DNA from: Thalassotalea sp. 42_200_T64
Lineage (GTDB): Bacteria > Pseudomonadota > Gammaproteobacteria > Enterobacterales > Alteromonadaceae
Assembly (NCBI GenBank): GCA_002162925.1
Contig: MABC01000042.1
Span: 48,349 to 112,348, forward strand
Direction: 5' to 3'
Length of the DNA: 64,000 bases
The translations under genes and the position numbers were made by a program. Positions 37,785 through 48,750 of this stretch are shown here, in pieces; the stretch's first letter is position 1, and each line of letters starts with the position of its first letter. The notes beneath the pieces were generated by a model. That model saw only the letters and a list, made by a program, of their open reading frames with translations. It had not been told where the DNA came from and did not search any database.

Positions 37785-39047
37785 TTAAAATAAAAGACTT
37801 TTAAATTCGGCCACGGTAAAAAACGAACCAAAGATGATAATCATGTCATTATTATTAGCATTCTCTAACGCTATTCTATAGCCATCAACCACATTGTCAA
37901 AGCTATTACAGATAATATTGGCATCTTTAAGAATTTCACTAAGTTTTTCCTTTTTTGCACCGCGTGAATTATTCAAACTTGCTACATACCAATGATCAAC
38001 ACAATCAAACATGGCGGTTAATGTTCCCTGAATATCCTTATCCGCTAACATCGCCGCTACCGCGAAAACATCGCCTTTAGCATTGGCGCTTACATACTTG
38101 CTTAAATACCTGGCAGCATGAGGGTTATGAGCCACATCTAAGACCACCATAGGTTGCTGTTTTACTACTTCTGTTCGGCCTTCCAGCTTGGTAGTTAAGA
38201 TCCACCTTGATACTTTCTTAGTGGTTAATTCAACATTTAACTGCTTCAGCACCATCAACGCGGTGGCCACATTATCTCTGGGAATAAATGTTGGCGGCAA
38301 ATTGCTAAGCACAAAACCTGGGCATTGCCAGCCCCAGGAGCGGTCTAATCCTTCACTTAGAATATCAAAATGTTGTTTTCTGACTATCGGTACGCACTGT
38401 ATTTGCTGACAATATTCAGTGACGCTGTCTGGAACTTGTAGATCGCCAATAATGGCAGGCCTGCCAGAGCGAAAAATACCAGCTTTTTCAAAGCCTATCG
38501 CTTCGCGGGTATTCCCTAAAAATACCTGATGATCAATATCAATACTGGTAATTACCGCAATATCGCTGTCGATCAAATTGGTGGCGTCCAAACGCCCGCC
38601 TAACCCCACTTCTAATATAACAAAGTCAGGTTGACGATATTCAGCAATGAGCAATGCCGCCAATGTGGTGTATTCATAATAGCTTAAAGATATTTCAGCG
38701 CGACTTTCTTCAATACGCACAAAAGCGTCAATTAAACTTTGATCATCAATAAGCTGATGATTAATGCGTAGACGCTCATTAAATTTTTCAATGTGTGGCG
38801 AGCTGTATACGGCAACACTATGACCGTCACTGATTAAGGCGTTTTCCAGGAAAGCGCAGGTAGTGCCTTTGCCATTTGTACCCCCAACAGTAATGACAGT
38901 AGAGGTGTTAAGTGAAATATTTAGTCGCTTGGCAACCACAGAGATGCGAGCTAAACCCATATCAATTTCAGTGGCATGGATGGACTCTAAATAAAAAAGC
39001 CATTCATCTAAGCTCGATAGCGATGAATGGCCAGTTGTTTGGTTCAT
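37785..39047 (-). CDS. folC: Folylpolyglutamate synthase / dihydrofolate synthase
   Basis: FolC adds glutamate to dihydropteroate and to tetrahydrofolate. The 420-residue Mur-ligase-family protein has the P-loop VGGTNGKGTTCAFLENAL, the H/E motif SSPHIEKFNERLRIN, ILEVGLGGRLDATN, and the C-terminal VLDVAHNPHAARYL. It lies 47 bp downstream of accD and 36 bp upstream of dedD on one strand. Confidence 0.96.
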   Translation of the reverse strand: MNQTTGHSSLSSLDEWLFYLESIHATEIDMGLARISVVAKRLNISLNTSTVITVGGTNGKGTTCAFLENALISDGHSVAVYSSPHIEKFNERLRINHQLIDDQSLIDAFVRIEESRAEISLSYYEYTTLAALLIAEYRQPDFVILEVGLGGRLDATNLIDSDIAVITSIDIDHQVFLGNTREAIGFEKAGIFRSGRPAIIGDLQVPDSVTEYCQQIQCVPIVRKQHFDILSEGLDRSWGWQCPGFVLSNLPPTFIPRDNVATALMVLKQLNVELTTKKVSRWILTTKLEGRTEVVKQQPMVVLDVAHNPHAARYLSKYVSANAKGDVFAVAAMLADKDIQGTLTAMFDCVDHWYVASLNNSRGAKKEKLSEILKDANIICNSFDNVVDGYRIALENANNNDMIIIFGSFFTVAEFKSLLF

Positions 39048-39094
39048 GATAAATATTTTCGTTAACGCAAAGAAAAAGGATTCAACCGTTGTGA

Positions 39095-39958
39095 TTAAAT
39101 ACTTGGTTCTGGATGTCCCATAAATTTGGCGATCATACGTGCCAGGGTTGAGCGCATTTGACGACGATCAACGATCATATCAATAGCACCGTGTTCCAAT
39201 AAAAACTCAGAGCGCTGGAAGCCTTCGGGTAATTTTTCACGCACCGTTTGTTCAATAACACGTGGACCGGCAAAACCGATCAGTGCTTTCGGTTCACCTA
39301 CGTTGATATCGCCTAACATCGCTAAACTTGCTGATACGCCACCCATAGTCGGATCCGTTAGCACAGAAACAAACGGTAAACTTTTTTCGCTCATTTTTGC
39401 TAATGCTGCACTGGTTTTAGCCATTTGCATTAATGACATTAACGCCTCTTGCATACGCGCACCACCACTGGCTGAAAAACACACTAAAGGTAAATTATGC
39501 TTTAAACATTCTTCTGCCGCTTTGACAAATTTGGCACCAACCACCGATGACATTGAACCACCGATGAATGAGAATTCAAAAGCAACGGCAATTAATGGCA
39601 TCCCCGCCAACTCACCACGCAAAGCAACTAAAGCATCTTTTTCACCCGTCGCTTTTTGTGCAGCTGAAAGTCTGTCTTTATATCGTTTTGAATCTTTAAA
39701 CTTCAACACATCTTTTGGCTCTAATTCAGCGCCAATTTCAACTCTTTCGCCTTGATCTAAAAATGACTCTAAACGTTTACGCGCAGTTAAACGCATATGG
39801 TGATCACACTTCGGACATACGCCTAATTGACGATCAAGTTCACTTTTGTAAAGTACCGCACTACAAGAACCACATTTAGTCCAAACCCCTTCCGGGATGT
39901 TGCGCTTACTCGAAGATGAAGTCTTCGGTTTTGGTAGAATTTTTTCAATCCAGCTCAT
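39095..39958 (-). CDS. accD: Acetyl-CoA carboxylase carboxyltransferase beta subunit
   Basis: AccD with AccA transfers the carboxyl group from biotin to acetyl-CoA, the first step of fatty-acid synthesis. The 287-residue protein has the N-terminal four-Cys zinc ribbon (WTKCGSC ... [12 protein letters not shown], about residues 27-50) and the crotonase-fold core with [19 protein letters not shown] and [16 protein letters not shown]. Length is normal. It precedes folC as in E. coli. Confidence 0.98.
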   Translation of the reverse strand: MSWIEKILPKPKTSSSSKRNIPEGVWTKCGSCSAVLYKSELDRQLGVCPKCDHHMRLTARKRLESFLDQGERVEIGAELEPKDVLKFKDSKRYKDRLSAAQKATGEKDALVALRGELAGMPLIAVAFEFSFIGGSMSSVVGAKFVKAAEECLKHNLPLVCFSASGGARMQEALMSLMQMAKTSAALAKMSEKSLPFVSVLTDPTMGGVSASLAMLGDINVGEPKALIGFAGPRVIEQTVREKLPEGFQRSEFLLEHGAIDMIVDRRQMRSTLARMIAKFMGHPEPSI

Positions 39959-40192
39959 AATTGAGTATGCCTATTATTGGGTAATTTTAGTCAGCCGCTG
40001 TTTAATCAAATTGGTATGAAAACTCGCCACTGAATAATTAAATTTTTTATTTACTGACAAGGATTTAACCACGTCAATAAGCTTGAAAATATATAGCCGT
40101 CAATTTAACCACAAATCACCTAGTGAATTATAGTAAAAACTGGTCTGTTTTCTCGAATTTTATTCTAAGACCGCAACTTTTGCATAACTTTC

Positions 40193-40234
40193 AACCAAAA
40201 TTTAGTGGTATTTAACCAAAAATAAATGGTATTA
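40193..40234. repeat. Two 21-bp imperfect direct repeats downstream of truA
   Basis: AACCAAAATTTAGTGGTATTT (40193-40213) is followed directly by AACCAAAAATAAATGGTATTA (40214-40234), just before the truA stop region. The rest of the 282-bp accD-truA gap shows nothing else. Confidence 0.6.
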
Positions 40235-40240
40235 ACTTTT

Positions 40241-41020
40241 TTATAAAAAAAGCGGACCATTTTCTGCTTGCCTAATATTAAACTTTTCAGGGTAGTCAAC
40301 ATCGACAAAATACAGGCCACCTGAAGGCGCCGTCATCCCCGCCTTACAGCGGTTTTTATGGGCCAATACTTCATCAATCCAAGCAACAGTTTCTATTTTT
40401 CGACCCACCCGGATCAAGCTACCCGCAATATTTCTCACCATATGATGCAAAAACGCATTGGCCTTTATATCTAGCACCACATATTCACCTTGGCGATGTA
40501 CATTGAGGTGTGAAATGGTTCTGATTGGCGAATTAGCCTGACAATGTACGGTACGGTATGAAGTAAAATCATGTTCACCGACAAGGTGCTGAGCTGCTTC
40601 ATGCATCAATTGTGCATCGAGGTGGTCATAACAATGACTCAAGCCCTTATAGAAAATTGCCGGACGTTTACTGCCGTTATAAATGATGTACTTGTATTGT
40701 CGGGCCGTGGCACTGAAACGAGCATGAAAGTCGTCAGCAACCCTGTCCCCCCACTTTACCGAAATGTCTTTCGGTAAGTTGGTATTTACGCCAAGTGTCC
40801 AGGCGCGTTCGCCACGATCAACGGCGGAATCAAAATGTACCACTTGCCCGGTACCATGCACGCCAGTATCTGTTCGGCCTGCACAAATCACTTCTACCGG
40901 TTGATTAACAACTACAGACAGTGCTTTTTCCAGCTCTTGTTGCACACTATTTACGTGATTTTGTCGCTGCCAACCACAATAATTACTGCCATCGTATTCA
41001 ATGCCTAATGCAAATCGCAT
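40241..41020 (-). CDS. truA: tRNA pseudouridine(38-40) synthase
   Basis: TruA converts U38-U40 of the anticodon arm to pseudouridine. The start [20 protein letters not shown] at 41020 is the family N-terminus and gives 259 residues; the upstream extension to 41092 is not conserved. The catalytic Asp51 lies in [15 protein letters not shown]. Later motifs [18 protein letters not shown] and [14 protein letters not shown] are present. It lies between fimV and accD in the conserved order. Confidence 0.97.
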   Translation of the reverse strand: MRFALGIEYDGSNYCGWQRQNHVNSVQQELEKALSVVVNQPVEVICAGRTDTGVHGTGQVVHFDSAVDRGERAWTLGVNTNLPKDISVKWGDRVADDFHARFSATARQYKYIIYNGSKRPAIFYKGLSHCYDHLDAQLMHEAAQHLVGEHDFTSYRTVHCQANSPIRTISHLNVHRQGEYVVLDIKANAFLHHMVRNIAGSLIRVGRKIETVAWIDEVLAHKNRCKAGMTAPSGGLYFVDVDYPEKFNIRQAENGPLFL

Positions 41021-41083
41021 CAATCTATTGCCCTTGTAAAAAATAAGGTGCGCATTATCATATATTTTCCAGCCTATTGCTAA

Positions 41084-41101
41084 TAATACCAATTGGTATA
41101 A
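41084..41101. repeat. TAATACCAATTGGTATAA palindrome
   Basis: A near-perfect palindrome overlapping the end of the fimV-truA gap. It resembles the one at 1501-1520. Confidence 0.6.
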
Positions 41102-41106
41102 GAGTG

Positions 41107-43005
41107 TTAACCTATTGAGTATAATAATTGTTGAGCTTGCTGCTGCTGGGTTGAATCACCAAGATTGATCACATTCTTAAGAATGACTGCGGCATTGTCT
41201 AAATCACCAATTTCAATGTAAACTTGCGCTAAATCCAATTTCGCATTGATGCCGTTTTTATCATCATCAACATTGACATGATTTACCTGGCTAGTGAATT
41301 CTGGGAATTCATCAAGGCCAACATCAATTTCGTGTTCCGCATACACATCATCTGCTAACTCTTCTGCGGCATTAGATTCATCAATTAATTTATCAACGGA
41401 GATAAAATTTTCATTTTGCTTAACAGATATCACCGACTTAACCGTTTCTTTAATTTCAGGTCGACGCAGCTGAGTCACATTACTTGGCATTTTTATGTGT
41501 TGAGATTCGGCTGAAATTTCGGCTAATAACTTGTCAAATTCAACGTCATCATAATCATTAATTTCAGGGACTTGCTTATTACTCTCTAACCATTCTTTAT
41601 CTTCAAAATCTTCTGTAGGTACCACCAACTCATCCGGTGGTACCCGTGCTGACCTTAATTTTGCAGGCTTTGAGGCTTCATCAAGCATGCCATCAATAAT
41701 TTGATCAATATCCAGATCATCCTCATTCGCCTGAATGGCTATTTCGTCTTCGTTTTGTGCCAGGTTGTCATTGCTTACACTATTGGCAGGCAGCAATTTT
41801 GCTAATAAATCTTCATCACTAAGTGGCTTAACTTCTTGCTCCCCCTCTGCAGATAACTCTAAGGCTGATTCGGCCTTTGTTTCTGATTTAGCGCTAACCT
41901 TTAACTCTGTTGCAAGCGCAACGGGTTCATGTTCTTTGTCCTCAGTGGTGTTGGTAAGCGTTGGTTGAGTTGTTTTATTTACTTCACGATTTAGCTTTAA
42001 GGGCTTGTCACCTGTAGTCTGTATAACTTTCTCTAGTTGCTCTGACTCAAATTTGGTTTGAGGCTCGTCACTAACCTCTTTGTCGTTAGCATGCAAAGAT
42101 TGTTGTTCAATTTTACGACGACGAGATACCAACACAAACAATACCAGAACTAAAACTGCCAGTACGCCATTAATCGACCAATACGTCAACGGATTATTAA
42201 AAAAGCCCTGTTGCTGTTCAGAAAATTTACGCTGCTGGGCAAATAACTTTTGTTCGCGCAGCTTCGCTTCTCGTAATAAGGCATTTTGCTGCGCTAATTT
42301 ATCATCCATTTGCGCTTGCATTTCTGTCGCTTTTGCCACTTCATATTGCAAATAAGATAATTGCTCATCGACAGCGGTCAAACTTTCTTTAAGTTCAGAA
42401 TTTTCGGCGGCTAACTGTTGGCGATTCTCTGTCGCCGTCTCTGCATTCAAGTCTTGATTAACCAACTCAACTTCAACCGTATCTGTGGCCGCGGCAACTT
42501 TAGCTTGTTCTGGTTTGCTCAGTGGTTGCGGAGTGACCGTTTCTGGATGCGCATCAGAGCTTGCATTGAGAGCAGTGATAAGTGTTGATGAAGCGGTATT
42601 GACGACTAACTTTGATTCCACAGCGTTGTTGCTTGCATATACGTACGGTGCAATTTGACGAATTTCTGCTATCGCGGGAATGCGCAAAAACTGGCCGACG
42701 ATCATGGTATTAATGTCTTCACGCAAGAAAGCATTTGGATTGGCATGAAACAATGCCTTCATCACTTGATAGTTCGATACCGTGCTATCGGGTCTATGGG
42801 CGACCGCAATCTTCCACAAGGTATCAGATTTTTCAATAGGGCCATAAGTTGCTTTTTTGTCATCAACAAAGCTTTGCTCATTGAGCTCTTGGCTAGCTAC
42901 ACTTTGTTGTGCATTTAGGGGATGAGGTAAAAATAAACTGATTGATGCGGCAAAAAGCGAAAAGATTATCGTTTTATTGAACGATTTATTATTATTCACG
43001 GCCAT
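41107..43005 (-). CDS. fimV: FimV-like peptidoglycan-binding inner-membrane protein
   Basis: FimV proteins organise the cell pole and type IV pili or type II secretion. The 632-residue protein has a signal peptide ([21 protein letters not shown]), a LysM-like domain ([18 protein letters not shown] ... [10 protein letters not shown], about 55-115), a coiled coil (about 195-270), a membrane segment ([24 protein letters not shown], near 275-298), a long acidic cytoplasmic region and the FimV C-terminal TPR-like motif ([21 protein letters not shown]). It is shorter than Pseudomonas FimV (over 900). It stands between asd and truA, the conserved position. Confidence 0.93.
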   Translation of the reverse strand: MAVNNNKSFNKTIIFSLFAASISLFLPHPLNAQQSVASQELNEQSFVDDKKATYGPIEKSDTLWKIAVAHRPDSTVSNYQVMKALFHANPNAFLREDINTMIVGQFLRIPAIAEIRQIAPYVYASNNAVESKLVVNTASSTLITALNASSDAHPETVTPQPLSKPEQAKVAAATDTVEVELVNQDLNAETATENRQQLAAENSELKESLTAVDEQLSYLQYEVAKATEMQAQMDDKLAQQNALLREAKLREQKLFAQQRKFSEQQQGFFNNPLTYWSINGVLAVLVLVLFVLVSRRRKIEQQSLHANDKEVSDEPQTKFESEQLEKVIQTTGDKPLKLNREVNKTTQPTLTNTTEDKEHEPVALATELKVSAKSETKAESALELSAEGEQEVKPLSDEDLLAKLLPANSVSNDNLAQNEDEIAIQANEDDLDIDQIIDGMLDEASKPAKLRSARVPPDELVVPTEDFEDKEWLESNKQVPEINDYDDVEFDKLLAEISAESQHIKMPSNVTQLRRPEIKETVKSVISVKQNENFISVDKLIDESNAAEELADDVYAEHEIDVGLDEFPEFTSQVNHVNVDDDKNGINAKLDLAQVYIEIGDLDNAAVILKNVINLGDSTQQQQAQQLLYSIG

Positions 43006-43162
43006 GAATGAGATCCTTCCTTTCTATTCTGGGGCACTGTCTACGGCAGATTGTTGTATCTGTGTAGTAAATTCGTGGTAATTATAGCAATTAATTACTA
43101 TAAACCAGAAATTATTTGGAACCTAATAATATTTCCCAAACAAATTTTTGCTTTACATAAAA

Positions 43163-43206
43163 AAACATTGTCCCAGAAACGTATTTTCCAAGACAATGTT
43201 TTCTCT
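43163..43206 (-). terminator. Intrinsic terminator of pdxB-asd
   Basis: AAAACATTGTC and GACAATGTTTT pair around an 18-base loop containing a second weak pairing; T-rich on the minus strand. Confidence 0.65.
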
Positions 43207-43254
43207 GTTCTCTAAACCAAGCAGATATTTATTCAACTTGGTATTAAACCAGTA

Positions 43255-44274
43255 TTAGGATAAGTGATCTTTAATCAGTAGCTCAGCTATCTGGATGCTG
43301 TTAGTAGCCGCGCCTTTGCGCACGTTATCAGCAACAATCCACATATTAATGCCATTTGCATGTGAGATATCTTCACGAATACGACCGATGAACACTTCAT
43401 CTTTACCACTGGCATGGCTAACTTGCGTAGGGAAATCTTCGTCATTATTGGCTACCACAATACCCGGCGCCGCCGCTAATAAAGCTTTCACTTCTTCGGC
43501 CGATATTTGTTGGCTGGTTTCAATGTGTAAGGCTTCACCATGACCATAAAATGCGGGTACTCGCACGGCCGTTGGGTTTACCAGAACATTTTCATCACCA
43601 AGAATTTTTTTCGTTTCCCAAACCATCTTCATTTCTTCACGGGTATAACCGTTCTCTTCAAACGAATCGATTTGTGGGATTGAATTGAAGGCGATTTGAC
43701 GCGAAAACGCTTCCACCTTTACCGGTTTGCCAGCTAATAAATCGGCACATTGCTTGGCAAGTTCTTCAATGGCTTCTTTACCGCCACCCGATACCGATTG
43801 GTAAGTACTAACATTGACACGTTCAATCCCTACGGCATCGTAAATAGGTTTTAACGCCACCATCATTTGAATGGTAGAACAATTTGGGTTGGCAATAATA
43901 TTGCGATTACGAAAGTCCGCTAATGCCTCAGGGTTGACCTCTGGAACCACTAATGGAATTTCCGGGTCGTAACGGAATTCTGAAGTATTATCAATGACAA
44001 TACAGCCAGCTTCGGCGGCAATTGGCGCAAATTTCGCAGACGTTGCTCCACCCGCAGAGAAAAAGCCAATTTGCGCTTGCGAGAAATCAAAGGTATCGGC
44101 ATCGAGTACTTCCACACTTTCGCCGTTAAATTCAATAATTTCGCCAGCACTACGGCTACTCGCTAAAGGGTAAAGTTTATTTACTGGAAATTTTCTCTCT
44201 TCCAAAATTTCCATTATGTTCTTGCCAACAAGTCCAGTTGCACCTAATACCACTACATCAAATTTTTGCGCCAT
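43255..44274 (-). CDS. asd: Aspartate-semialdehyde dehydrogenase
   Basis: Asd reduces aspartyl phosphate to the semialdehyde for lysine, threonine, methionine and diaminopimelate synthesis. The 339-residue protein has the NADP loop GATGLVGKNI, the catalytic Cys132 in NPNCSTIQ, EAFSRQIAFNSIPQID and the His motif VPAFYGHGEALHIET. This is the form that in E. coli is represented by Usg at the same position next to truA; the intact Cys and NPNCST show it is a true enzyme here. pdxB lies 38 bp upstream on the same strand. Confidence 0.95.
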   Translation of the reverse strand: MAQKFDVVVLGATGLVGKNIMEILEERKFPVNKLYPLASSRSAGEIIEFNGESVEVLDADTFDFSQAQIGFFSAGGATSAKFAPIAAEAGCIVIDNTSEFRYDPEIPLVVPEVNPEALADFRNRNIIANPNCSTIQMMVALKPIYDAVGIERVNVSTYQSVSGGGKEAIEELAKQCADLLAGKPVKVEAFSRQIAFNSIPQIDSFEENGYTREEMKMVWETKKILGDENVLVNPTAVRVPAFYGHGEALHIETSQQISAEEVKALLAAAPGIVVANNDEDFPTQVSHASGKDEVFIGRIREDISHANGINMWIVADNVRKGAATNSIQIAELLIKDHLS

Positions 44275-44312
44275 CTTCTCATTCTCTACTAAAACTAATT
44301 GTTTTGACTGGG

Positions 44313-45440
44313 TTAATCTTTTATCGTAAAACCAAGTTCACTCATTATTCCCGGCCACTTTTCCTGCTGGGATGTTGATTCTAACGCACTAAACTCTCTT
44401 CTAACAGGGTAATTTTTACGTAAATAGTCAAAAGTTTTTGATTCCACTTGACTGCGAAAAATTTTATCATCTCGCTGTACATCGTAAACATCAAAAATTC
44501 GCTGTTTTATTTCGTCTAATTGCTCATTGGTAGCAAAATCGCTTTGTTCAAACACGGCGTGCGGAAGAAAATCGGTCAAGCTTTTGTTTATTACCCTAGC
44601 TAAGCGTTTTGATAATGCCTGATAAAGCATTTCAGTACCACGAGCTTTTCCTTCTAAGCTATAACCCGCAATATGTGCCGTGCTTATTGCACAGAACGGT
44701 ATTAACTCAGTTAAAATATTTGGCTCATTTTCCCAGACATCAAGGATCAAGTGTGGTCCATTACCCTGTTGTTTTAATGCCAATAACGCTTGATTATCAA
44801 TCACTTCGCCACGACAAGCATTTATTAATATTTGTTGTTTAGTTAAACTCGTTAACCGAAGTTGGTCGAACAAATGAAAGGTAGGACAGGCGCCAGTTTT
44901 GGTAATGGGTACATGTAAAGAAATAATATCGCATTGGCTTATCTGTGCTAATGACGAAAGTTGCCGTTTATCACCCTGGGCTTCAAGCAAAGGGTCACAT
45001 AAAAAATACTCAATACCTAATGCCGTTAGTTTTTCCGCGAGTCGGCTACCGGTATTTCCCGCCCCTAGGATGCCAACCGATTTGCCTCGAAGATCAAATT
45101 GCAAGCGCTGTGCCATTACCAGCATCGCACTTAACACATATTCAGCCACCGATACCGCATTACAACCTGGGGCATTGGTAAACGTGATGTTTCTTGCCGC
45201 CAGGTAGTCTTGATCGATATGATCTAAGCCAATGGTGGCGGTACCAACGAATTTAATCTTGTTATTTAAGTGTAATAATTGCTGGTTCACCTCAGTAATG
45301 GAGCGAACCAACAAAACATCGGCGTTTTGAACTCGCTCAGCGCTTAGTTCTCTTCCCGAAAAAGCGATCAACTCACCAAAGTCGGCAAAGAATTCCTGAG
45401 CATAAGGAATATTTTCATCAAAATATATTTTCAAGGTCAT
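44313..45440 (-). CDS. pdxB: Erythronate-4-phosphate dehydrogenase
   Basis: PdxB oxidises 4-phosphoerythronate in the DXP-dependent pathway to pyridoxal phosphate. The 375-residue D-2-hydroxyacid dehydrogenase has the NAD motif GAGNTGSRLAEKL, the catalytic Arg/Glu/His set in INACRGEVID, DVWENEPNI and STAHIAGYSLEGKARG, and the PdxB-specific C-terminal dimerisation domain (about 285-375). It is the first gene of the pdxB-asd pair. Confidence 0.97.
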   Translation of the reverse strand: MTLKIYFDENIPYAQEFFADFGELIAFSGRELSAERVQNADVLLVRSITEVNQQLLHLNNKIKFVGTATIGLDHIDQDYLAARNITFTNAPGCNAVSVAEYVLSAMLVMAQRLQFDLRGKSVGILGAGNTGSRLAEKLTALGIEYFLCDPLLEAQGDKRQLSSLAQISQCDIISLHVPITKTGACPTFHLFDQLRLTSLTKQQILINACRGEVIDNQALLALKQQGNGPHLILDVWENEPNILTELIPFCAISTAHIAGYSLEGKARGTEMLYQALSKRLARVINKSLTDFLPHAVFEQSDFATNEQLDEIKQRIFDVYDVQRDDKIFRSQVESKTFDYLRKNYPVRREFSALESTSQQEKWPGIMSELGFTIKD

Positions 45441-45496
45441 AAATGTGTTTTCAGATATTTAAAGTGTCATCTGCAGGTTCAATTAGATGTGATAAT

Positions 45497-45531
45497 GGTA
45501 CAAGGTACGGGTACGGGGTACAAGGTACAAG
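45497..45531. repeat. 7-bp array, GTACAAG/GTACGGG x5 with one 6-mer
   Basis: GGTACAA, GGTACGG, GTACGGG, GTACAAG, GTACAAG: a degenerate heptad array between the RND permease stop and the pdxB start. One unit is a base short. Confidence 0.75.
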
Positions 45532-45542
45532 CAGTTATAATA

Positions 45543-45588
45543 AAAAGATCCCCGATTGTTGGTTGTCCAACTATCGGGGGCCTTTTTA
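45543..45588 (-). terminator. Intrinsic terminator of RND locus 1
   Basis: On the minus strand CCCCCGATAGTTGG and CCAACAATCGGGG form a long stem followed by TCTTTTT. Confidence 0.88.
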
Positions 45589-45627
45589 TTTAGGCAACCT
45601 TTTTCGTTTTTTCAATGCTCAAAGCTA

Positions 45628-48600
45628 CTAATTTTTGAGCTTTTCTCTAGCGCTCTGAACCATCACGTAACATACCGGAATAATGATGGTACCGATGACC
45701 AGAGCTACTAACATACCACCAAATACTGTGATACCTAAGGACTTTTGACTGAACATCCCTGCTCCAGTTGCCAATACCAAGGGAATGATACCGACGATAA
45801 AAGATACCCCGGTCATGCAAACCGCACGAAAACGTAAATCCGCCGCCATAGTTGCCGCTTCTAATATCGATTTATTTTCATCTTCACGTAAATTTTTTGC
45901 AAACTCAACAATCAAAATGGCATTTTTTGCCGCCATGCCAATTAACAAAATCAGGCCGACCTGGGCAAAAAGGTTTAACGAAAAACCTACCAGGTTCAAA
46001 GAAAGTATGGCCCCGCCCATGGCAATTGGTACCACCAAAATGATGGCGATAGGAATTGACCAACTCTCGTATTGCCCGACTAAAAACAGATAGACAAAAA
46101 CCAATGCCAGCGCATACGCATAAACCGCCATGTTACCCGCTTCAATTTCTTGATAGGTCATCCCAGTCCATTCGTATTGAAAACTTTGCGGTAACACTTG
46201 CGCGGCGATTTCTTCCATTGCCGCAATACCATCGCCAGAGCTAAATCCAGGACTGGCTGATGCGCGAATACTTATCGAGTTAAATAAATTATATCGGTCA
46301 CTAATATCCGGACCATGAACGGCTTCGACTTCAGCAATGGTGGTTAACGGGATCATATCGCCATTGCTGTTGCGTACATATAAGGCCTGCAAATCAGAGA
46401 TATTTTGTCGATATTCAGATCTGGCCTGCATGATCACCTTATAAGTTTGGCCAAATTTATTAAAATCATTGATATAAACCGAGCCTAGTTGTGCCTGTAA
46501 CGTGCTATAAACGTCGGCAATGTTTAAGCCTAATGTTTTCGCTTTCTTGCGATCTACATCGACAAGGTATTGTGGCACATTGGCTCGAAACGTACTGTAA
46601 ACGCCGGTTAATGCCGGATGTTGATTCGCTTCAATCACAAATCCATTGAGAATACTTGCCATTTCTGTTGGTGAACGAGCCATTTTATCCTGCAAAATAA
46701 ACTCTAATCCGCCTACCGCGCCCATGCCGGGAACGGCCGGTGGCGACAGCGCAAATACCTGCGCTTCGGGTACGTGCATAAACGCTAAATAATTCACTTT
46801 TTGGGTTATTGCGAATACGATATCTTGTCGGCTTTCCCGCTCGTCCCAATGCTTTAATACAATAAACATGGAACCCGCATTACTTTGCGCGGCGCTATTC
46901 AAAATACTGTACCCGGAAACGGCAGTAATACTTTCAATACGACTATCTTGACTCAATTGCTCGGTGAGTTTACTCAACACCTCTTCGGTACGCCCTAACG
47001 AACTGGCATCGGGCAATTGCACACTGACGATAAATATGCCTTTATCTTCCGGCGGGACAAAACCGGTTGGCGTTTTTACAAAGCCATAGCCAAGCAGCGC
47101 AAAGACCACAGCTAAAGCGATGGCAATGACCAGCGTTTTTCGGATCAACGTGGCGACAACGGCGCCATATTTGTCTTTAATAAAATTAAAGCCTATATTG
47201 AACTTTGTAAACCAAGTTGCTTCATTTTCTTGCCGTTTTAATAATAACCGGCAAAGCGCTGGCGATAAGGTCAGTGCATTTAACGAGCTAAACAGTACTG
47301 CCACACAAATTGTTACCGCAAACTGACGGTACATAATACCGGTTAAACCTGGCAACATGGCAACCGGAATAAACACCGCCAACAAGACTAAAGTGGTGGC
47401 AATAATGGGACCACCCACCTCTTCCATGGTTTTGGTTACCGCTTGCTCTGGGCTGATACTCGGGTCTTCATCTAAATGTCGTTCGGTATTTTCCACCACC
47501 AAAATCGCATCATCGACGACAATACCTATGGCTAAAATCAAGCCAAACAAGGTGATGGTATTGATCGACATTCCCGCCAACAACAGCACCGAAAAGGAAG
47601 CAATGAGTGAAACGGGTATGGCAATAGAAGGGACTAATGCGGCGCGCCAACTTCCAAGAAAGACGAAGGTGATAACAATAACCAAGGCGATAGCCTGGAG
47701 TAATGACACCACTACTTTGGCAATCGAAGTACTGACATAACGAGTGGTATCATAACCAATTGAGTAATCAATACCTTCGGGGAAACTTGGTGCAACCTCC
47801 GCCAATAACTGCTTAACTTTTTCCCCGGTAGCCAAAGCGTTTGCGCCGGGCAATAAATACAGGGCGACCGTACTCGAATCTTTACCATCCACTTTGGTGA
47901 TTATCGAATAATCCGCCTGCCCCAGCTCAATTTCAGCAACGTCTTTTAGCAACACCAAAGCACTACCAGCGCCAGCGCGTATCACGATATCTTCAAATTC
48001 TTCAACGGTAGCAAGTTTACCTTGTGCTTGCAGGGTGTATTGCGTTTGCACCTTATTATCAAAAGGTGGGGCACCCACTTTACCCGCAGCTACTTGAATA
48101 TTTTGTTCCTGTAAAACCGATTTAACATCACTCGGGGTGACACTCAGTGCTGCCATTTCTTGTGGGTCTAACCAAATTCGCATTGAATAAGCCGCTTCTC
48201 CCATAATGCTGGCTTCGGAAATACCATCGACCCTTTTTAAGGCATTAAGCAGGTTAATTTTCACATAATTGGAAATAAAGGCGCGATCAAAGCCAGCATC
48301 GGTGGCGAACAGGTTAACTAGAAATAACATATCCGGAGATTGCTTTTTGATGGTTAATCCGGCTTGTTTAATTTCTTGGGGTAATTTCGGCTCCGCCATC
48401 GACACCAGGTTTTGCACCCGTACCAGTGCCATATCCGGGTCGGTGCCGACCGCAAAAGTGACGGTAAGCTTATAGGAACCATCGTTCGCGCTTTTTGAAG
48501 ACATATAAATCATCCCTTCAACACCATTAACCGCTTCTTCAATGGGCAAACCGACACTTTCTTTAACCACGGCAGAAGAGGCACCAGAATAGTTGGCTGA

Positions 48601-48738
48601 CACTACCACTTGTGGCGGTGCCACACTTGGATATTCAGATATTGGCAGATTTATGCCAGAAATTATGCCGATCAGGGTTAATATAATGGCAATAACTAAC
48701 GCAAGTTTTGGGCGAGTAATAAAGGTTTTACTGATCAT
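45628..48738 (-). CDS. RND (HAE1/AcrB-type) multidrug efflux permease
   Basis: This is an inner-membrane proton-driven drug exporter. The 1036-residue length, 12 membrane segments and two large periplasmic loops match AcrB. Proton-relay acids are seen in [18 protein letters not shown] (TM4) and the Lys of TM10 in [17 protein letters not shown]. The N-terminus [46 protein letters not shown] is the HAE1 signature. It lies 12 bp downstream of its adaptor protein gene. No outer-membrane channel gene is nearby, so a TolC encoded elsewhere is expected. The substrate cannot be told from sequence. Confidence 0.96.
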   Translation of the reverse strand: MISKTFITRPKLALVIAIILTLIGIISGINLPISEYPSVAPPQVVVSANYSGASSAVVKESVGLPIEEAVNGVEGMIYMSSKSANDGSYKLTVTFAVGTDPDMALVRVQNLVSMAEPKLPQEIKQAGLTIKKQSPDMLFLVNLFATDAGFDRAFISNYVKINLLNALKRVDGISEASIMGEAAYSMRIWLDPQEMAALSVTPSDVKSVLQEQNIQVAAGKVGAPPFDNKVQTQYTLQAQGKLATVEEFEDIVIRAGAGSALVLLKDVAEIELGQADYSIITKVDGKDSSTVALYLLPGANALATGEKVKQLLAEVAPSFPEGIDYSIGYDTTRYVSTSIAKVVVSLLQAIALVIVITFVFLGSWRAALVPSIAIPVSLIASFSVLLLAGMSINTITLFGLILAIGIVVDDAILVVENTERHLDEDPSISPEQAVTKTMEEVGGPIIATTLVLLAVFIPVAMLPGLTGIMYRQFAVTICVAVLFSSLNALTLSPALCRLLLKRQENEATWFTKFNIGFNFIKDKYGAVVATLIRKTLVIAIALAVVFALLGYGFVKTPTGFVPPEDKGIFIVSVQLPDASSLGRTEEVLSKLTEQLSQDSRIESITAVSGYSILNSAAQSNAGSMFIVLKHWDERESRQDIVFAITQKVNYLAFMHVPEAQVFALSPPAVPGMGAVGGLEFILQDKMARSPTEMASILNGFVIEANQHPALTGVYSTFRANVPQYLVDVDRKKAKTLGLNIADVYSTLQAQLGSVYINDFNKFGQTYKVIMQARSEYRQNISDLQALYVRNSNGDMIPLTTIAEVEAVHGPDISDRYNLFNSISIRASASPGFSSGDGIAAMEEIAAQVLPQSFQYEWTGMTYQEIEAGNMAVYAYALALVFVYLFLVGQYESWSIPIAIILVVPIAMGGAILSLNLVGFSLNLFAQVGLILLIGMAAKNAILIVEFAKNLREDENKSILEAATMAADLRFRAVCMTGVSFIVGIIPLVLATGAGMFSQKSLGITVFGGMLVALVIGTIIIPVCYVMVQSAREKLKN

Positions 48739-48750
48739 TGTTATCGCCTA

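Noticed and set aside
43255..44274. Assignment as Usg, the catalytically dead Asd-like protein found next to truA in E. coli
   Set aside because: The catalytic Cys (NPNCST) and the substrate-binding residues are intact, so a real aspartate-semialdehyde dehydrogenase is more likely.
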